A stretch of DNA of 64,000 nt from Rotaria macrura (taxonomy: Eukaryota > Rotifera > Eurotatoria > Philodinida > Philodinidae). The position numbers were made by a program, and so were the translations under genes. Positions within the stretch are counted from its first letter, which is position 1. Every line of letters begins with the position of its first letter. Below the pieces are notes generated by a model. The model did no database searches and was not told the DNA's origin. It worked only from the letters and a program-made list of their open reading frames with translations. Location of the stretch: assembly GCA_900239685.1 (NCBI GenBank), contig OENT01000171.1, forward strand, positions 1-64,000, read 5' to 3'. Shown here one piece after another: positions 27,206 through 40,047 of the stretch.

Positions 27206-30200
27206 TGCATCTTTGTGTGTACAAGACAAAGGCAATGGTGAGAAGATTATATACAGAAAGTGAACATGCAAACGAGGACAATATACAAAACAACAAATAT
27301 ATATATATATATAATATGCGCTCTCCCTCTCTCTCTCTCTTTCGCGAACTTTCCGAGTGTATGTTGGCCAGAAAAAATTAACATGGAGATAGAGAAAACC
27401 AACACCAGAGAGATAGAAAAAACGAAAAAGAAAAGAGTGTGGTTGAAGTCAATTATAAAATTGAAAAAGAAAAACAATATTCATAAATCATATATGCATG
27501 TACTAAGTTAGCCCCCGAGCTAATTCAATAGAGGAGAGAAAGATAGATGATAAAGAAAAAAAGAATGTCAATAAAGCGTTAGAGCAGATTGATTCTAACC
27601 CGTTTTCGTTTTTTTTTTAATAATTTTTTGTTTGTTGCGTTTTAAAATAGATGTTGTTTTAAGCGAATGATCTATATTTTAAATAAAAATAACTAAAGGA
27701 AGAAATAAGGCTTCGTTCTTTATTTTTTTAAAATTATTATCTAAAGCAATATAATGCTTGAAGTAATATTGATTATTTAGACTGGCCAGCGAGAGAGCGC
27801 ATGTTTGGTGTTTTTTGGTTTGTGAGTACGACTTTCTACGTGTATATGTATATATATATATATATATGTATATATTTATGCATCTATGAACATGCAACAA
27901 CTACAAAACTACAACAAACAATTGGGAAAACGGAAGTGAAGCAAGCATCGAATAAAATCAAGACAAGCAGCCATATGAGCTAGCTAGATGTATGGAGATT
28001 GAGATTCGAATTCATGCTAAATTTACCTTCAGGAATATTATTATCACTGGCTAATGATGATGAAATTTTTGGTGATGTCATCGTAGCAGGTGAAACTAAA
28101 AAAAATAAACAAATTAAAATACGACTACCGTAGATTTTGTACAATTAGACTGTGAAACAAGGAGAAAGTACTGTTGCTCAACGGAGATAGATTATTTGAT
28201 TCGTATCGTTGTTTTTTTACTGAATTGTTTAGAGATTTAATAAGTATTAATGCGTCTTCATAGATGCAGATGTTTTGATCAGATATCAAGAACGTATGAA
28301 ACGAAATATTTCTGATATTTGTAAGACATTCGATGAGAATCTCTAGCTCTTGTAGATATTCGAATATTTTGGAAGAGATTTTAACATTCATGATAGAGAA
28401 AATTCATATTTTCTAAAAATAGTAAAAGATGTTGTAAACAATGATAAAGACTTTTTCTAAAGTTGCACTCAAACTATGGCTGTATTTAAATCTCTCTATA
28501 ATAGATCCGTTGGATTGTGTTTCTAGAACAAAGTTTGTAATTCTATTTTATTTACCATCACTTTGTTGAGAATCTGTTGATTCTTCACTTTGCATATGTG
28601 CTTCAGTTCCATTCGTTGATTGTGAAGGAATATTTGCTGTGGATGCTGGTTGCGGTTGTGTTGATGGCGGCGGTGAACCAGCATTTGTTTGTTGTTTACC
28701 ATTTATATTAACATTTGGATTTTGTGCATTATGTACAGTTGATGGTGCAATTGGAGGATGTGTCGATTGTCGATGCTTTAATTCTGATGTTTTAATTTGT
28801 TCTAATTGAAATTGTTGTCGTTCTTGTAATAACTGTTGTCGTTGAATTTCAAGCATTTCACGTTCACGATCCATGATTGTTTCTAATTCTTCGAAATGTC
28901 GTAGTTTAATTTCTAATTTTTTAATCTGCATTTCGACAACTTGTGCAACAGCAGATTTTATTTTACGTTCTTCAATCGATGCCAAATACTGTGAGAGAAA
29001 AATAGATACAATAAAAAATAAATGTTTGATCGAAACATTTCAAACATGTGATAATATACTTTAGCTTTCACGGCTGCTGCTGCCAATGCACTTGCTGCTG
29101 CTGTTTTAATATCTCTTTCATTAACGTCGCTCGATGGAATCTTTTTCGAAGTTTGATCAGCATTTGTCGTAGTTGTTTTTGGAATAGTTGATGATGTATC
29201 ATCGGCAATGATTTGCGTATCACCACTTTGAGAATTAATTTCGTTTGTCGACTTATCATTTTCGTCGACATCCATTTTTTTCGATTCATCCTCATGATTA
29301 ATCTAAAGAACAAGTTACATTCACACTATTAGAATGAAATCTTGGTTTGAAATGTGTTCTCTTTTACGGATTTATCGGTTGATATTTGTTGTTCGTCGTT
29401 AACATCCATTTTCTCTTGTTTTACTTTCGATGAATCTTCATTGTCGGTACTATTTTTAGTTTTATCTGCTGTGGTTTCATCTTCAAATATTAAATACATA
29501 TTTTAATACAAGTAAAATATCGATGAACATCTGCTTAGCTTGAATAACATACCTGTATTATTTGCTAATCCAAGTAATTCTAGACATGAATTTTCATCGA
29601 CCCTTTTTCCTTTTTTTAAGGCATTTTCAATAATTTCTCGATTGCCTTCAATAAACGATGGTGAAACTTCATCACGCATCTTAGTGAATTCTTCCAATGC
29701 AGCTTTCACCGCGGCGCTTGATACGCGTGGATCAACAATCGATGCAAGAAAAGCAACAGTTGACATAACTGGATTTCCACTTTGACTAAATGGTATGGGT
29801 TGATAAGCCAACGGTCCTAATGATGAACCATTGCCTTCTAAATATGGATCTTCAATTGGTAATTGAAGAAATTTTAATATGCATTCATCTTGTGTGCGTG
29901 TACCGACATGTTCACAAACTTTATTCCAATCATCTTTATACATTTCAAGACCTGTTATGTAGAAACGAAAATATTTTACTCAAGACAAATCAAAATTAAC
30001 AATTTTACCTTCAAGTAAGAGAAGAATTTCTTGATCGGACCAATCCTTAACTTTTGTTTTCGGATTCTAAAACATAGTTCAAATATGAATTCAATTGTAC
30101 AGTAAATCGAAACACATTTTCCCGAAACTTCAATATCTCAGTTTTATTTTTGATTCTTATAGAATTCATGGAAAATTTTTCCAGTTTTCTCTGCTCGTCG

Positions 30201-33200
30201 TTGCAAAGATGCGGTGTAGTATCTGTTTTGATTGCTCTTATCTTACTCATCACACGCCCACACACTCATAAATATCCAATTGATCATTTCGATGAAATAA
30301 TAGTTCGAAAGTTACGATCTTCTCAACAAGAAAACTCATGTTTGAATTTTGACGTGACACATATAGCATGATGAAGAGCCGCTTTAATGAACATAGTTCA
30401 AAGTGAAAATTTCGATTATTTCTTTATTGTTCGGATTATTTCAATCGAAACTATTCCTATCTGTTGATGTACATGAACGATAGAAAAAATTGAAGTTTAC
30501 CTCATGAGATTTTGTTTTCTCAAGATAGCTATAGGGATGCAACTGTAATTTATTATAGAAAATCTATATACTAGTAGCGTTTACTTACTAGTGAAAGTTT
30601 TTTTTTCAAACTATCCATCATTAGTTCTGTAAGTCACATACGATTCACATTGACAAAAAACACACAGACACTCTCAATATCGATGACAGTTCTTACAAAA
30701 GCTTTCCATTTAATAGAAAGAGCAGGCGTTGCTATCCACACCCAAGGATCAATCATATATCGAGAAGAATTCTCGATTAGATTACGTGTTTCATTCTTAA
30801 ATAAGCATGTAAAGGATAAAAATCAGTTTATGATAGATCATAAATATGAAATCTTGGTCTCGACTTTTTTTTTGAAAACCTTGAATTCTTATGAGCTTTT
30901 GCTTCATCGGCAAAAAAACCGGCAAACTGTTTAAATTTCAATTCATTTTTCTTACCAATGTTAGTTTCTTATTGTATTGATCAGTTCTTAAATTTAAATT
31001 ATTATCAATATCTCTCTCTTCCCGTTTTGGTTCTTGTTTTAAATCTGTTATTTGTTTCGATGCTGAATTCTATTTGTAACGAAGAAAAAAGAAAATTCTT
31101 ATCCAAAATAATCCATGACTTTCATTGATTCTCATACTTCACGTTGTATTCCTTTTGGATGTCCAACAGGTGCTAAACCGCAAGGTGTATCACCTAACAC
31201 AGTAAAATGTGATGTGCATGGTGGTCCCATTGGTGTCGGACGTAAATCAGCATCAACTTGATAATTAATTAAACCCCATTGTTCGAGAAATGCATGAATA
31301 CGCATTATAGCACAAACATCTCCAGCTAAATTTCTTCGACATGCAGTTACAGTCAAATATTCATTCGGATTTAAACGATATGTATCAATCATAAAATTTC
31401 GATAAGCCATATAGCTAAAATTCAAATAGAGAAAACAAAACAGAATTATTCTTTTGTACATAGAAACTGTCTCTATCTTTTTCATGTCATATTACATTTC
31501 AGGTGTTTTCGATCGATTTTTTCCATTGAAAAATTCACTCAATGCACGTTTTTCAATTGAATTTATTGCATTATAATCAAACCATGCTGAGTAACTTGGT
31601 ATGATAATATGATGAGTTTGTTCACATGCATCAGGTTCATTGAATTTTTTTGTTAGATTTGAGTCACCTTGAATTTGTTGATCATCAATATCATCACCGT
31701 CATCGTTCAAATCATTTAGTGTACCACCACGTGGCAATTGAGAATCATTCGTTTTGTGACCGGCTGTAGCTATTATTGACGAAAGTTATTTTCATTTTCA
31801 GAATAGAACTCAAATAGGAAAAAGCAAAGATTTTCATACGTGTTCTTGATGATGTTTGATCATCGAAGATTGATTGTGATAACGAATTTTCTCCATCCTT
31901 GGATAATTCATTATCGTCTGCATCAGTTCCAGGACACGGTTTTTTCGATCTTTCAAAATGTTAAACATACAATTTTTATCTTATCAAATGAAAAATTTGT
32001 TCTTGATTTACTTTCGTTGTTTAGATGTTGTTGCGTTTGTTAACAATCGTTTTTTAGAATTATTTTTCGTTCCACTTGATACTGTCGTTGTATTCAGTTC
32101 AGTCTTACGATCGGGAACAAGCTAAATAATAAAGTATTCGATTGATCAATCAAAATTTCCTATTCTGTTTTTTCATGATGATTAATTCTAAATTAGACTA
32201 TTACCATGTTTTACACTATGCTTATTATTTCTTGAATAACACGAATAAAACAAAATTGACGAGTTTCAATTATACGATAGTGAATGTTTGCAAGGGGTAC
32301 TCTTTTTTTTTAACGTCGCTCTTTTATTTTTTGTGTATGTGTCTACACATGAGAATTATTTCGAAGGGAGAAAAGACGAAGGAAAAAAATGACGAAGACG
32401 ACGTAGACCGATTTCTTCCCGTCGGTTACTACTGCCCGAATGCAGAAGAGAAAGAGAAAGAGAACGAAGAATTGCTGGCATGTCACTAAAAAGGGTCGGT
32501 ACCAACTGAACGATGAGTTTTCTTCTTATTCTTTTTTTGTTCTATGCGATGCCGAATAGGAGAAAGGAAAGAAAAAAAAAGAAGAATGAAATGATGGATA
32601 CAACTAAAGATGCACTGAAAATCAATGAACAAATCAAATAAACTTGTAGGATACAATACTGACTTTCTCTATTACTACACTGTTCAAAAAGCAGCTTAAT
32701 GACAGAATAATGATCAAGCGTCTGAACATCTATCATCAGTATTACAAATAAGTTTTGATAAAACTAGAACCGACGTCAAACATAGGTTTAATATTAAAAG
32801 AAGCCTTATGAACCGATCAATGTATTGTATTTTCCTATGGATAAATGTAAGTGATACTGATTGTATCATGAAAGTTTTAGCTGAAAAGAATGAATTGTTA
32901 CTTTTTATTTATTGGTTATATTTTAGTGTGACATGGAAACTAAATGAAATATTGAACAAAAAACTCGTTATTCGAGTTCGAGATCGTTGAATGTTATAGA
33001 GACTTTTAAGTCTCAACGAATTGTGCAGTTCTCAGCTGAAATAGAAACTGCAACTTTGAATGAACCCAAAATGTACGATGCTACAAGAGAAAAAGTCATC
33101 TATCATGGAAGTAGAATCTTTTCCCACTAAAATGACCATCTATCATGCTGTAGTCGTGTCATCACTAGTTCAAGTACAATTGATCATTATTCAATATTTA

Positions 33201-34638
33201 TTTAAAAAACCAAAAAGAATTCGATTTATCGTTTCACCTCATCTTATCAAACGATTTCTCATCTTGAAAATACAAATAGTTTGTTTTCTCCGATACAACA
33301 AATATAGTAAACTAGAAAAAAAGTAGGAAGTGCAGTTTCGAACAAAAGAAATAAAAAAAGACAGTCTCGTCTCATTCATTAAAAGAAAACTTTTCATTCA
33401 ACAACTAATTCTAATTTCAAAATTATGAAAGAATTCAGTTCATTACGAAACGTGACAATAGGATATGACCTCCTTAGATTTCTTAAGTATAATAATGAAC
33501 CGATCGGTTTTTTCTTACCATAGTCAAAGTTTTTCTTCCTGGTATGCAATTTTTAAGTTTAATTCTTCCTTGATCTCGTCCCTGAAAAAATAATAAGTTA
33601 ACATTCATTGAACATTCATTTACAGAACATACTAAATCTTCATCGATTTCATAATCTTCTTCATTCATCCATTCATTGAATTCGGCTGTATCTAAAATCC
33701 AATTGGCAGCTACATGCCATATTCCTTGAAATGTGTCATCTCGTTTTTCTGATTCTTCAGCATCAATATTCGACACCCAGATATCAAACGAGTCCGGATA
33801 AAACCAATAATGTAATCGACAATCTTTTCCACGTTTTTCTACGACGCGAACAACTTCGTCTATGATTTACAACAAATAAAATATTAAATAGTAGTTGATA
33901 TATTTATATATTGTTACTTTCACGTTCAATTTCAATTTCTCGTGGATTTTCAGTTATCGGTGGATAAACAATATGATCAGCATCTTCTTCTTTTTCGGCA
34001 ACAGTTCCATTGTTTCTTTCGATTATTTGTTTCAATTGGGCATGTAAACGTTTATCAATATCCGGCCGAAGATAACATATTGGCAATGTTAATACATTAC
34101 GTTCAATTAATAATTTTTGTACGTATTGAAATAATTTTATGACATCATTACGATTATGTGTTGATAGATCAAGTTTTTTCCTAAAATGTTTATTGTGATG
34201 ACAAATTGTACGAAAAGAAAAAGAACTTTCATTTTACCAATTATTGTTGTTTTTATATTCATAACAACTAAGAATAATTGTATAAAGTGCGCCCGATTCA
34301 CGAAAATCCAAAAAACATTCCATCTGTAATCATCAAGAAAAGAGAAGTTCAAAAAACACAGTTAAAATACATATATTTTTTCTTTTAATTACAGGAATTC
34401 GTATTAATGGTGCGGAACCATTTGATAGCTTTCCAAGATGATCTTCTTGAAAATGAAGCAGTTGAATAACAAGTTGTGCTATGCTCTCTTTTGTTAAATG
34501 ATGTTGATCGTCGCCGAAGATTTTTTTTAATTCTTTTTTTTGTAACGCTTTCCTTATTGTATCAAATTGATTCAATGTTTCAACGGAATCAAAAAATTTT
34601 ACATTGGGACGACCGTCTTTCTGACGGATTACCGACAT
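26739..34638 (-). CDS. SMARCC: SMARCC/Moira (BAF155/170), SWI/SNF core scaffold
   Basis: Seventeen exons (34638-34393, 34323-34238, 34180-33918, 33859-33633, 33581-33519, 32121-32012, 31949-31840, 31769-31496, 31414-31138, 31069-30956, 30066-30009, 29951-29553, 29480-29368, 29302-29060, 28988-28556, 28095-28027, 26956-26739) total 3303 nt, 1100 residues, all in phase. SMARCC dimers scaffold BAF/PBAF chromatin remodellers in the nucleus. The N-terminal module starts [12 protein letters not shown] and includes [18 protein letters not shown]. The SWIRM domain (about 418-512) carries [27 protein letters not shown] and [24 protein letters not shown] (about 594-645) has [21 protein letters not shown], then [20 protein letters not shown]. 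The helical region (from about 862) has [10 protein letters not shown] and [14 protein letters not shown]. Introns 32122-33518 and 26957-28026 are long. The last exon is Thr/Asn-rich low complexity, not conserved with known SMARCC tails. Confidence 0.94.
26957..28026. repeat. Microsatellite-rich last intron of SMARCC
   Basis: This intron holds TA/AT arrays at about 27174-27200, 27297-27316 and 27848-27868, and a CT tract at about 27321-27341. Short frames over these runs (repeated IY) are artefacts. The intron separates the in-phase exon 28095-28027 from both possible terminal exon sets (26956-26739 and 26244-25752). Confidence 0.75.
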
Positions 34639-35956
34639 ATTGATAAATTTAAAGAAGAATCTTTTCGGTTAATGTAAGATGATCTAAATGATAAAAATAT
34701 GATATAATATAGCCTTGAATAAAAGAAATTTGAAATCAGCTAGGACAAACAAATACCGTCCGAGTGAACCAATCTATTATTGGTAAAGAACATACAAATA
34801 AATAAAAAAAGTTGTGATAATATATGGTGACCTCGGATTTTCATTGGAAGACTAATACACCAATCAGATAAAATGTGATAATGATGGACAAAATTTTATA
34901 GGTGTAAAAAGAGCAAGTGTGTAACCAATGTAATGTCTAATGGACGACGTACCAATCGGAAGTAAAATGTTTTGAAACATATAATTCTCAAGTTTTATTC
35001 GTTTTGCTTTGTATTTAAATGAGCAAAAGAATTATGATTCGCCTAACGGGATGATAGATAAACTTGTAAGCTAGCGACAAGCAGTGAATATGAACTATTT
35101 TATTATTGAGCAACACTATCGGATTGTCTCAGTTCTTAAGAAGAGAGGAAGAATTCTCCTATATAGACGAAAATGTGAAGTTTTCTATATATTTCGTTTT
35201 CATCCTTTTTTGGATTATTAATGTTCAACACATAACAAAGATATACTCTCTCTCTCTCTCTGGATATTGTTGTTTTCGAAACATCCTTGATATAGCTGTT
35301 GTTTTCTTACATTCTTCAATATGTCTCATTCTTATGTATGATACACATAGATATTATCAATCACGAGCGGCACAATACGATGGATTGTGGGTGTAGTCAT
35401 ATAAAAATGTCTTCATGCTTCTACTCCACGAGGACAAATACATGTTGCTCTTCTCACCATTTTCAATATAGCGAGGTACTATTTACTGACGAGAAAAGGT
35501 AGATCACTTTTTCTCGATGTTTTTTTAATGCATCTACTTCAAGAGATTTCACTATTGTTTACTTCGAATCACTGAAATCATTGTATGAAATTGACTATGC
35601 TCATTTAACTAGTATGTACAAAGTGTTGAATAATGTTTTATTCAAAATTTTCAATGGGAAAAATGATTGAAAATTGTATTCTTTAATTAGAAATAATATG
35701 ACCGACTAGGTTTTCCAGATTTGATTATGAAATACGTGTCATCGTTTGAATTACTTGAAAGGCTTATTAAAATTTGCTTGATTCTTATCGTTCAATGTTC
35801 ATGTTCTCGTTTAGATGTGTATAGCACGTCATTGTTCTTCATCTAACTATTAATTGTCATCAGTTGATAACAATCGATTGAATTTGATTTCAAATAAAGA
35901 AGACATGATTTGTATTTTAGATTGTTTTAGAAAAGATTTGATTCGTGCCTTCCAAG
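34639..35956. other. Divergent intergenic region SMARCC / ABCB7
   Basis: 1.3 kb between two divergent genes, so it should contain both promoters. A TC microsatellite lies at about 35248-35261. Plus-strand frames at 35106-35502 show no family similarity. Confidence 0.45.
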
Positions 35957-38900
35957 ATGAATCCGCTTCTACAGCGGACTCTCTTCTCATCATCATTTTT
36001 TAAATGTACTTACAAGTATCGACCTTCACATATAACAAATAGTCCATTGAGAACATTTTTTAAGTCATCAATTCAATCCAAACCACAACATGTTTACAAT
36101 CATGTATATATATATATATTATCTAATATTTAAAAGAATACTATGTAAATCTAATTTCAATTTATTCGCTAGGCTAATTGTCGATCATCGCCTTCATTAT
36201 TCGGTCAGAGTCGACATATCATTCGAAACTTCTTGGTAATTAATCAATCCATAAGATAACACCGAAATCGACTTTTGACTAATTTAGCGTCAATTTCATG
36301 CGAATAAAGGATCAAACAATATTGATGCTGCTTCCCAAAACGTTTCGACACGGTACATTCTTAAAGCTTTAGTTGACTTTATTTGGCCAAAGACTGGAAA
36401 ACAAGTGAAGATACGTGTATTAATTGCATTATCATTATTGTTACTATCTAAAGTAAAATGAATTGATACAGTCTACCTTCCTTTTCATTCTATGCATTTC
36501 ATTTCAAATATATTTTCTAGTTATTGAATATTAGTGTTCCATTTTTGTTTAAATATATCATCGATGAACTTAATAAAGATCGAACATTACAATTAGATAC
36601 AGCAGGATCAGCAGTTATATCATTGGTAACAGCATTATTACTGGGATGTAAGATTTCATTCGCTTTCTTCTTACTTCAATCAGACAGAGATAATCAAATA
36701 CATGTTTGTTTAGATGGTGCTGCAAGAGCTGGTGCTGCACTCTTTGGTGAATTGCGTAATGCCATATTCGCTAATGTAGCCCATCGAAGTATTCGAGAAT
36801 TAGCAAAACGTGTTTTCAAACACATACATAATCTTGATCTAAGTTTTCATTTGGGAAGACAGACAGGTGCATTATCAAAAGCGATCGATCGTGGAACTAA
36901 GTAAGACAGGAAGAGAATGTCAGTTTTTATTTATAAATTTGATACACCATGTATTTATTAGAGGAATAAGTTTTGTACTAACTGCGTTCGTGTTTAATAT
37001 TGTACCAACAATATTTGAAGTTGGCCTTGTTAGTGGAACTTTGGTGAGAAATCTATTTGAGCGCACTTGTTGGAATATTTCAACATATTCTTTATTTCTA
37101 GTGGTACAAATTTGGACTATCATACGGAGCTATCGGTAACTAGTATTTATTATTTGTCTATCTAAGTATATCGAAACTGTAACGACTTTTTCTAAATTTT
37201 TACATAAAAAGGTGTATTGGATTGATGAGTTTCTTAAAATTTCGTTATATATTTCTCTGATGCATTTTTTTTTCTGTTAAATTAAAATCTTTTCGAATTT
37301 CATCTAGCTTTTGGTTGTATTGCTGGCTATACTGCATATACACTTGCGATTACTCAATGGAGGTAAAAATAAATAATATTCTTTGGAATGTTAGTAGAGT
37401 GGCTTTTGTTTAGAACAAAATTTCGTGTTCAAATGAATAAAGCCGATAATGAAGCAAGCAATCGAGCCATCGATTCACTAATTAATTTTGAGACTGTCAA
37501 GGTACGGAGATGATTTCATAAAGAATATTCTATTTCGTATAGATGGATGATTTCAGGCAACATTAAGTATACATATCTTTCATTCAGTTGGAATAGTTTA
37601 CAATGAGTTTATCCTTCTCTACAGGTTCAGTTTTTATAGAAAGACACGAAAATATATCTTCAATCAGTGTACTATTTATTTGTTTACGAAAATAGCTTTA
37701 GTAAATTTTTTTGTTCATGCATAAGAAACATATTCATGATAAAGATTAAAAGCAGATTGAAATTAAAGAAGAAAAAAAACAAGTCTCCGACAAAAATTAT
37801 TTTCTAGATAATCTTTAGAAAATTCTTTATTTACGTACAATTCTTGTCTCATATTCACTTGACAGTTCTGAAGAAGACTCGAAGCTTTTCTAAAACTAGC
37901 TATTGCAGGGTATTTGGCCGTTTATGTGAATATCTTTGCAGTTCTAATATCTGTATATATACTTAATTAAATTTCTTCCGGTTGATGTTTTACACCGAAA
38001 CATTTTTTTAATGTTTCAGTATTTCAATAATGAAGCTCATGAACTTCAACGATACGATAAAACATTAGCTGAATATGAAACAGCATCAGTTAAAACTCAA
38101 ACAAGTTTAGCTATGTTAAAGTATGTTGTTCAGTTTTATAAACATGAAAACGAATTTGTTTTCTTTAGTTTTGGTCAGAATGCGATATTTTCTTTAGGCT
38201 TAACAGGTATTATGTTATTAGCTGCCGGTGGCATAACTGATGGTTCGATGACAGTCGGTGATTTAGTTGCTGTAAATGGACTTGTTTTTCAATTATCATT
38301 GCCATTAAATTTTCTTGGTTCAGTTTATCGTGAAGTAAAACAGTCCGTTGTTGACATGGAAAACATGTTTCGTTTAACAATGATTGAATCCGTTGTTAAA
38401 GTCAGTTCAATATTGATCTTTTTCCTTTTGTCATTCATTTCCTTGACTTCTTAGAATAAACATTTAGCCAATCATATAAATATTAATGCTGATAATTCAT
38501 CAATTGTTTTCGATAATGTGACTTTTGGCTACACTGAAGGACAAAAAATTCTTGATAAATTATCATTTACTGTTCCATCAGGACACAAAGTAGCCATCGT
38601 CGGTGGTTCAGGTTCAGGGTAAATATTGATTAATATTCGTCTCATAAAAGAATATTTATGTATAATGTTGTGGTAATGTAGTAAATCAACAATTATTCGT
38701 CTTTTATATCGTTTTTATGATCCACAAAACGGAGAAATCCGTATCAATAATCAAAATATTCAAGAAGTATCTCTTGAAAGTTTACGCAAAGCAATTGGAG
38801 TTATACCTCAAGTAAATTATCGATATTCGTCCATTGAAAAATTGATTTGATGTATTGACTTTTGAATATAGGATTCCATTTTATTTCATGATAGTATCTT

Positions 38901-39839
38901 TTACAATATCAATTATGGAGATTTAAAAGCATCAAAAGAAGATGTTTATGAGGCAGCTAAACTTGCTGAAGTACACAATGCTGTATTACGTATGCCAAAT
39001 CAATATGAAACAGTCGTCGGAGAACGTGGACTTAAATTATCAGGTACAAAACTGGTTTTATTCGTAAAGCATGATCTAAAATGAGTGTTAACATTTATGT
39101 GTAATACTTTGGGTTAGTAATTCATCAGAAACGTAGAACTCTATCTCGCCGACGTTCATCCTACCAACGACTGCAAAGAACTTTAACTCGAGTGCATGAT
39201 AGAGTCTCGTCAAAGTTATTTATATACGATCCAAGGTTGTAAATCGATCACATTTATCAAACATTATAAGCAAAGTTAAGATGAAAATAAATGTTTAATC
39301 TTAGACTGAATAGACTCTTAGTCTACGTATAAGTACGGATATCTGTATTGTGTATTCAAATTTTATTGCCATACGTATTTCACTGACTATCCTATTTCGT
39401 CAATGAGAAATCACATTTATTTACTTTCTAATTGATTTAGGCGGTGAAAAACAACGCATTAGTATTGCTCGAGCTCTTCTAAAAAATCCAGTTATTCTCG
39501 TTTATGATGAAGCTACTGCACATCTGGATACAACAACTGAACAAGTAAATCCTAGTCTTGTTTTTTCGAATGTCAACTTTTTTTCTTTTCATATGTATTC
39601 TTGCTTTTTCTTAGGCTATTTTAAATTCACTTAGAAAATTAACAAAGAACCGAACATCCATTGTTATTGCTCATCGTTTAAGTACGGTGACCGATTGTAA
39701 TAATATTATTATTTTGGATCAAGGCAGAGTTATTGAACAAGGTACACATGATGAACTGTTATCAAAAGAGAATGGTCATTATGCGTCTCTTTGGAATTCC
39801 CAACGTGTTCATAGAAAACTTGAGAACACAACAAAGTAG
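35957..39839 (+). CDS. ABCB7: ABCB7/ATM1-type mitochondrial ABC half-transporter
   Basis: Sixteen exons (first 35957-36103, last 39615-39839) give 2076 nt, 691 residues, all phases consistent. ATM1/ABCB7 dimers in the inner mitochondrial membrane export a glutathione-linked sulfur compound used for cytosolic Fe-S cluster assembly. The N-terminus ([17 protein letters not shown], then many R/K/S) looks like a mitochondrial presequence. The membrane part has the family blocks [20 protein letters not shown] and [36 protein letters not shown] and [20 protein letters not shown]. The nucleotide-binding domain has Walker A GGSGSGKST (477-485), signature LSGGEKQR (about 581-588), Walker [10 protein letters not shown] (600-608) and H-loop His637 in IVIAHRLST. 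Start is the ATG at 35957; an in-frame GTG upstream is not used. It lacks the C-terminal Cys-rich tail of the human protein. The 519-bp intron before exon 38020 is the longest. Confidence 0.94.
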
Positions 39840-40047
39840 AAGTTAATATTGATGAAACATTTTATAGAAAAATGAACGAATGCATAACCATTAGAAAATT
39901 GAGTTGGTGATTGTTTTTTTTTCTTTTTATTTTGTTAATTTTTATTTCTGGAACATTAATAAAAGCAAACATTAGAAAGTATCAAAAATGCGTCAGCGAA
40001 ATAAATAGAAAGTCTAGATTGTTTCTTTTGTTTTCTATTTTTCGATA

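Noticed and set aside
27111..27511. Several frames rich in IYIYIY and SLSLS
   Set aside because: They translate TA and CT microsatellites in the last SMARCC intron.
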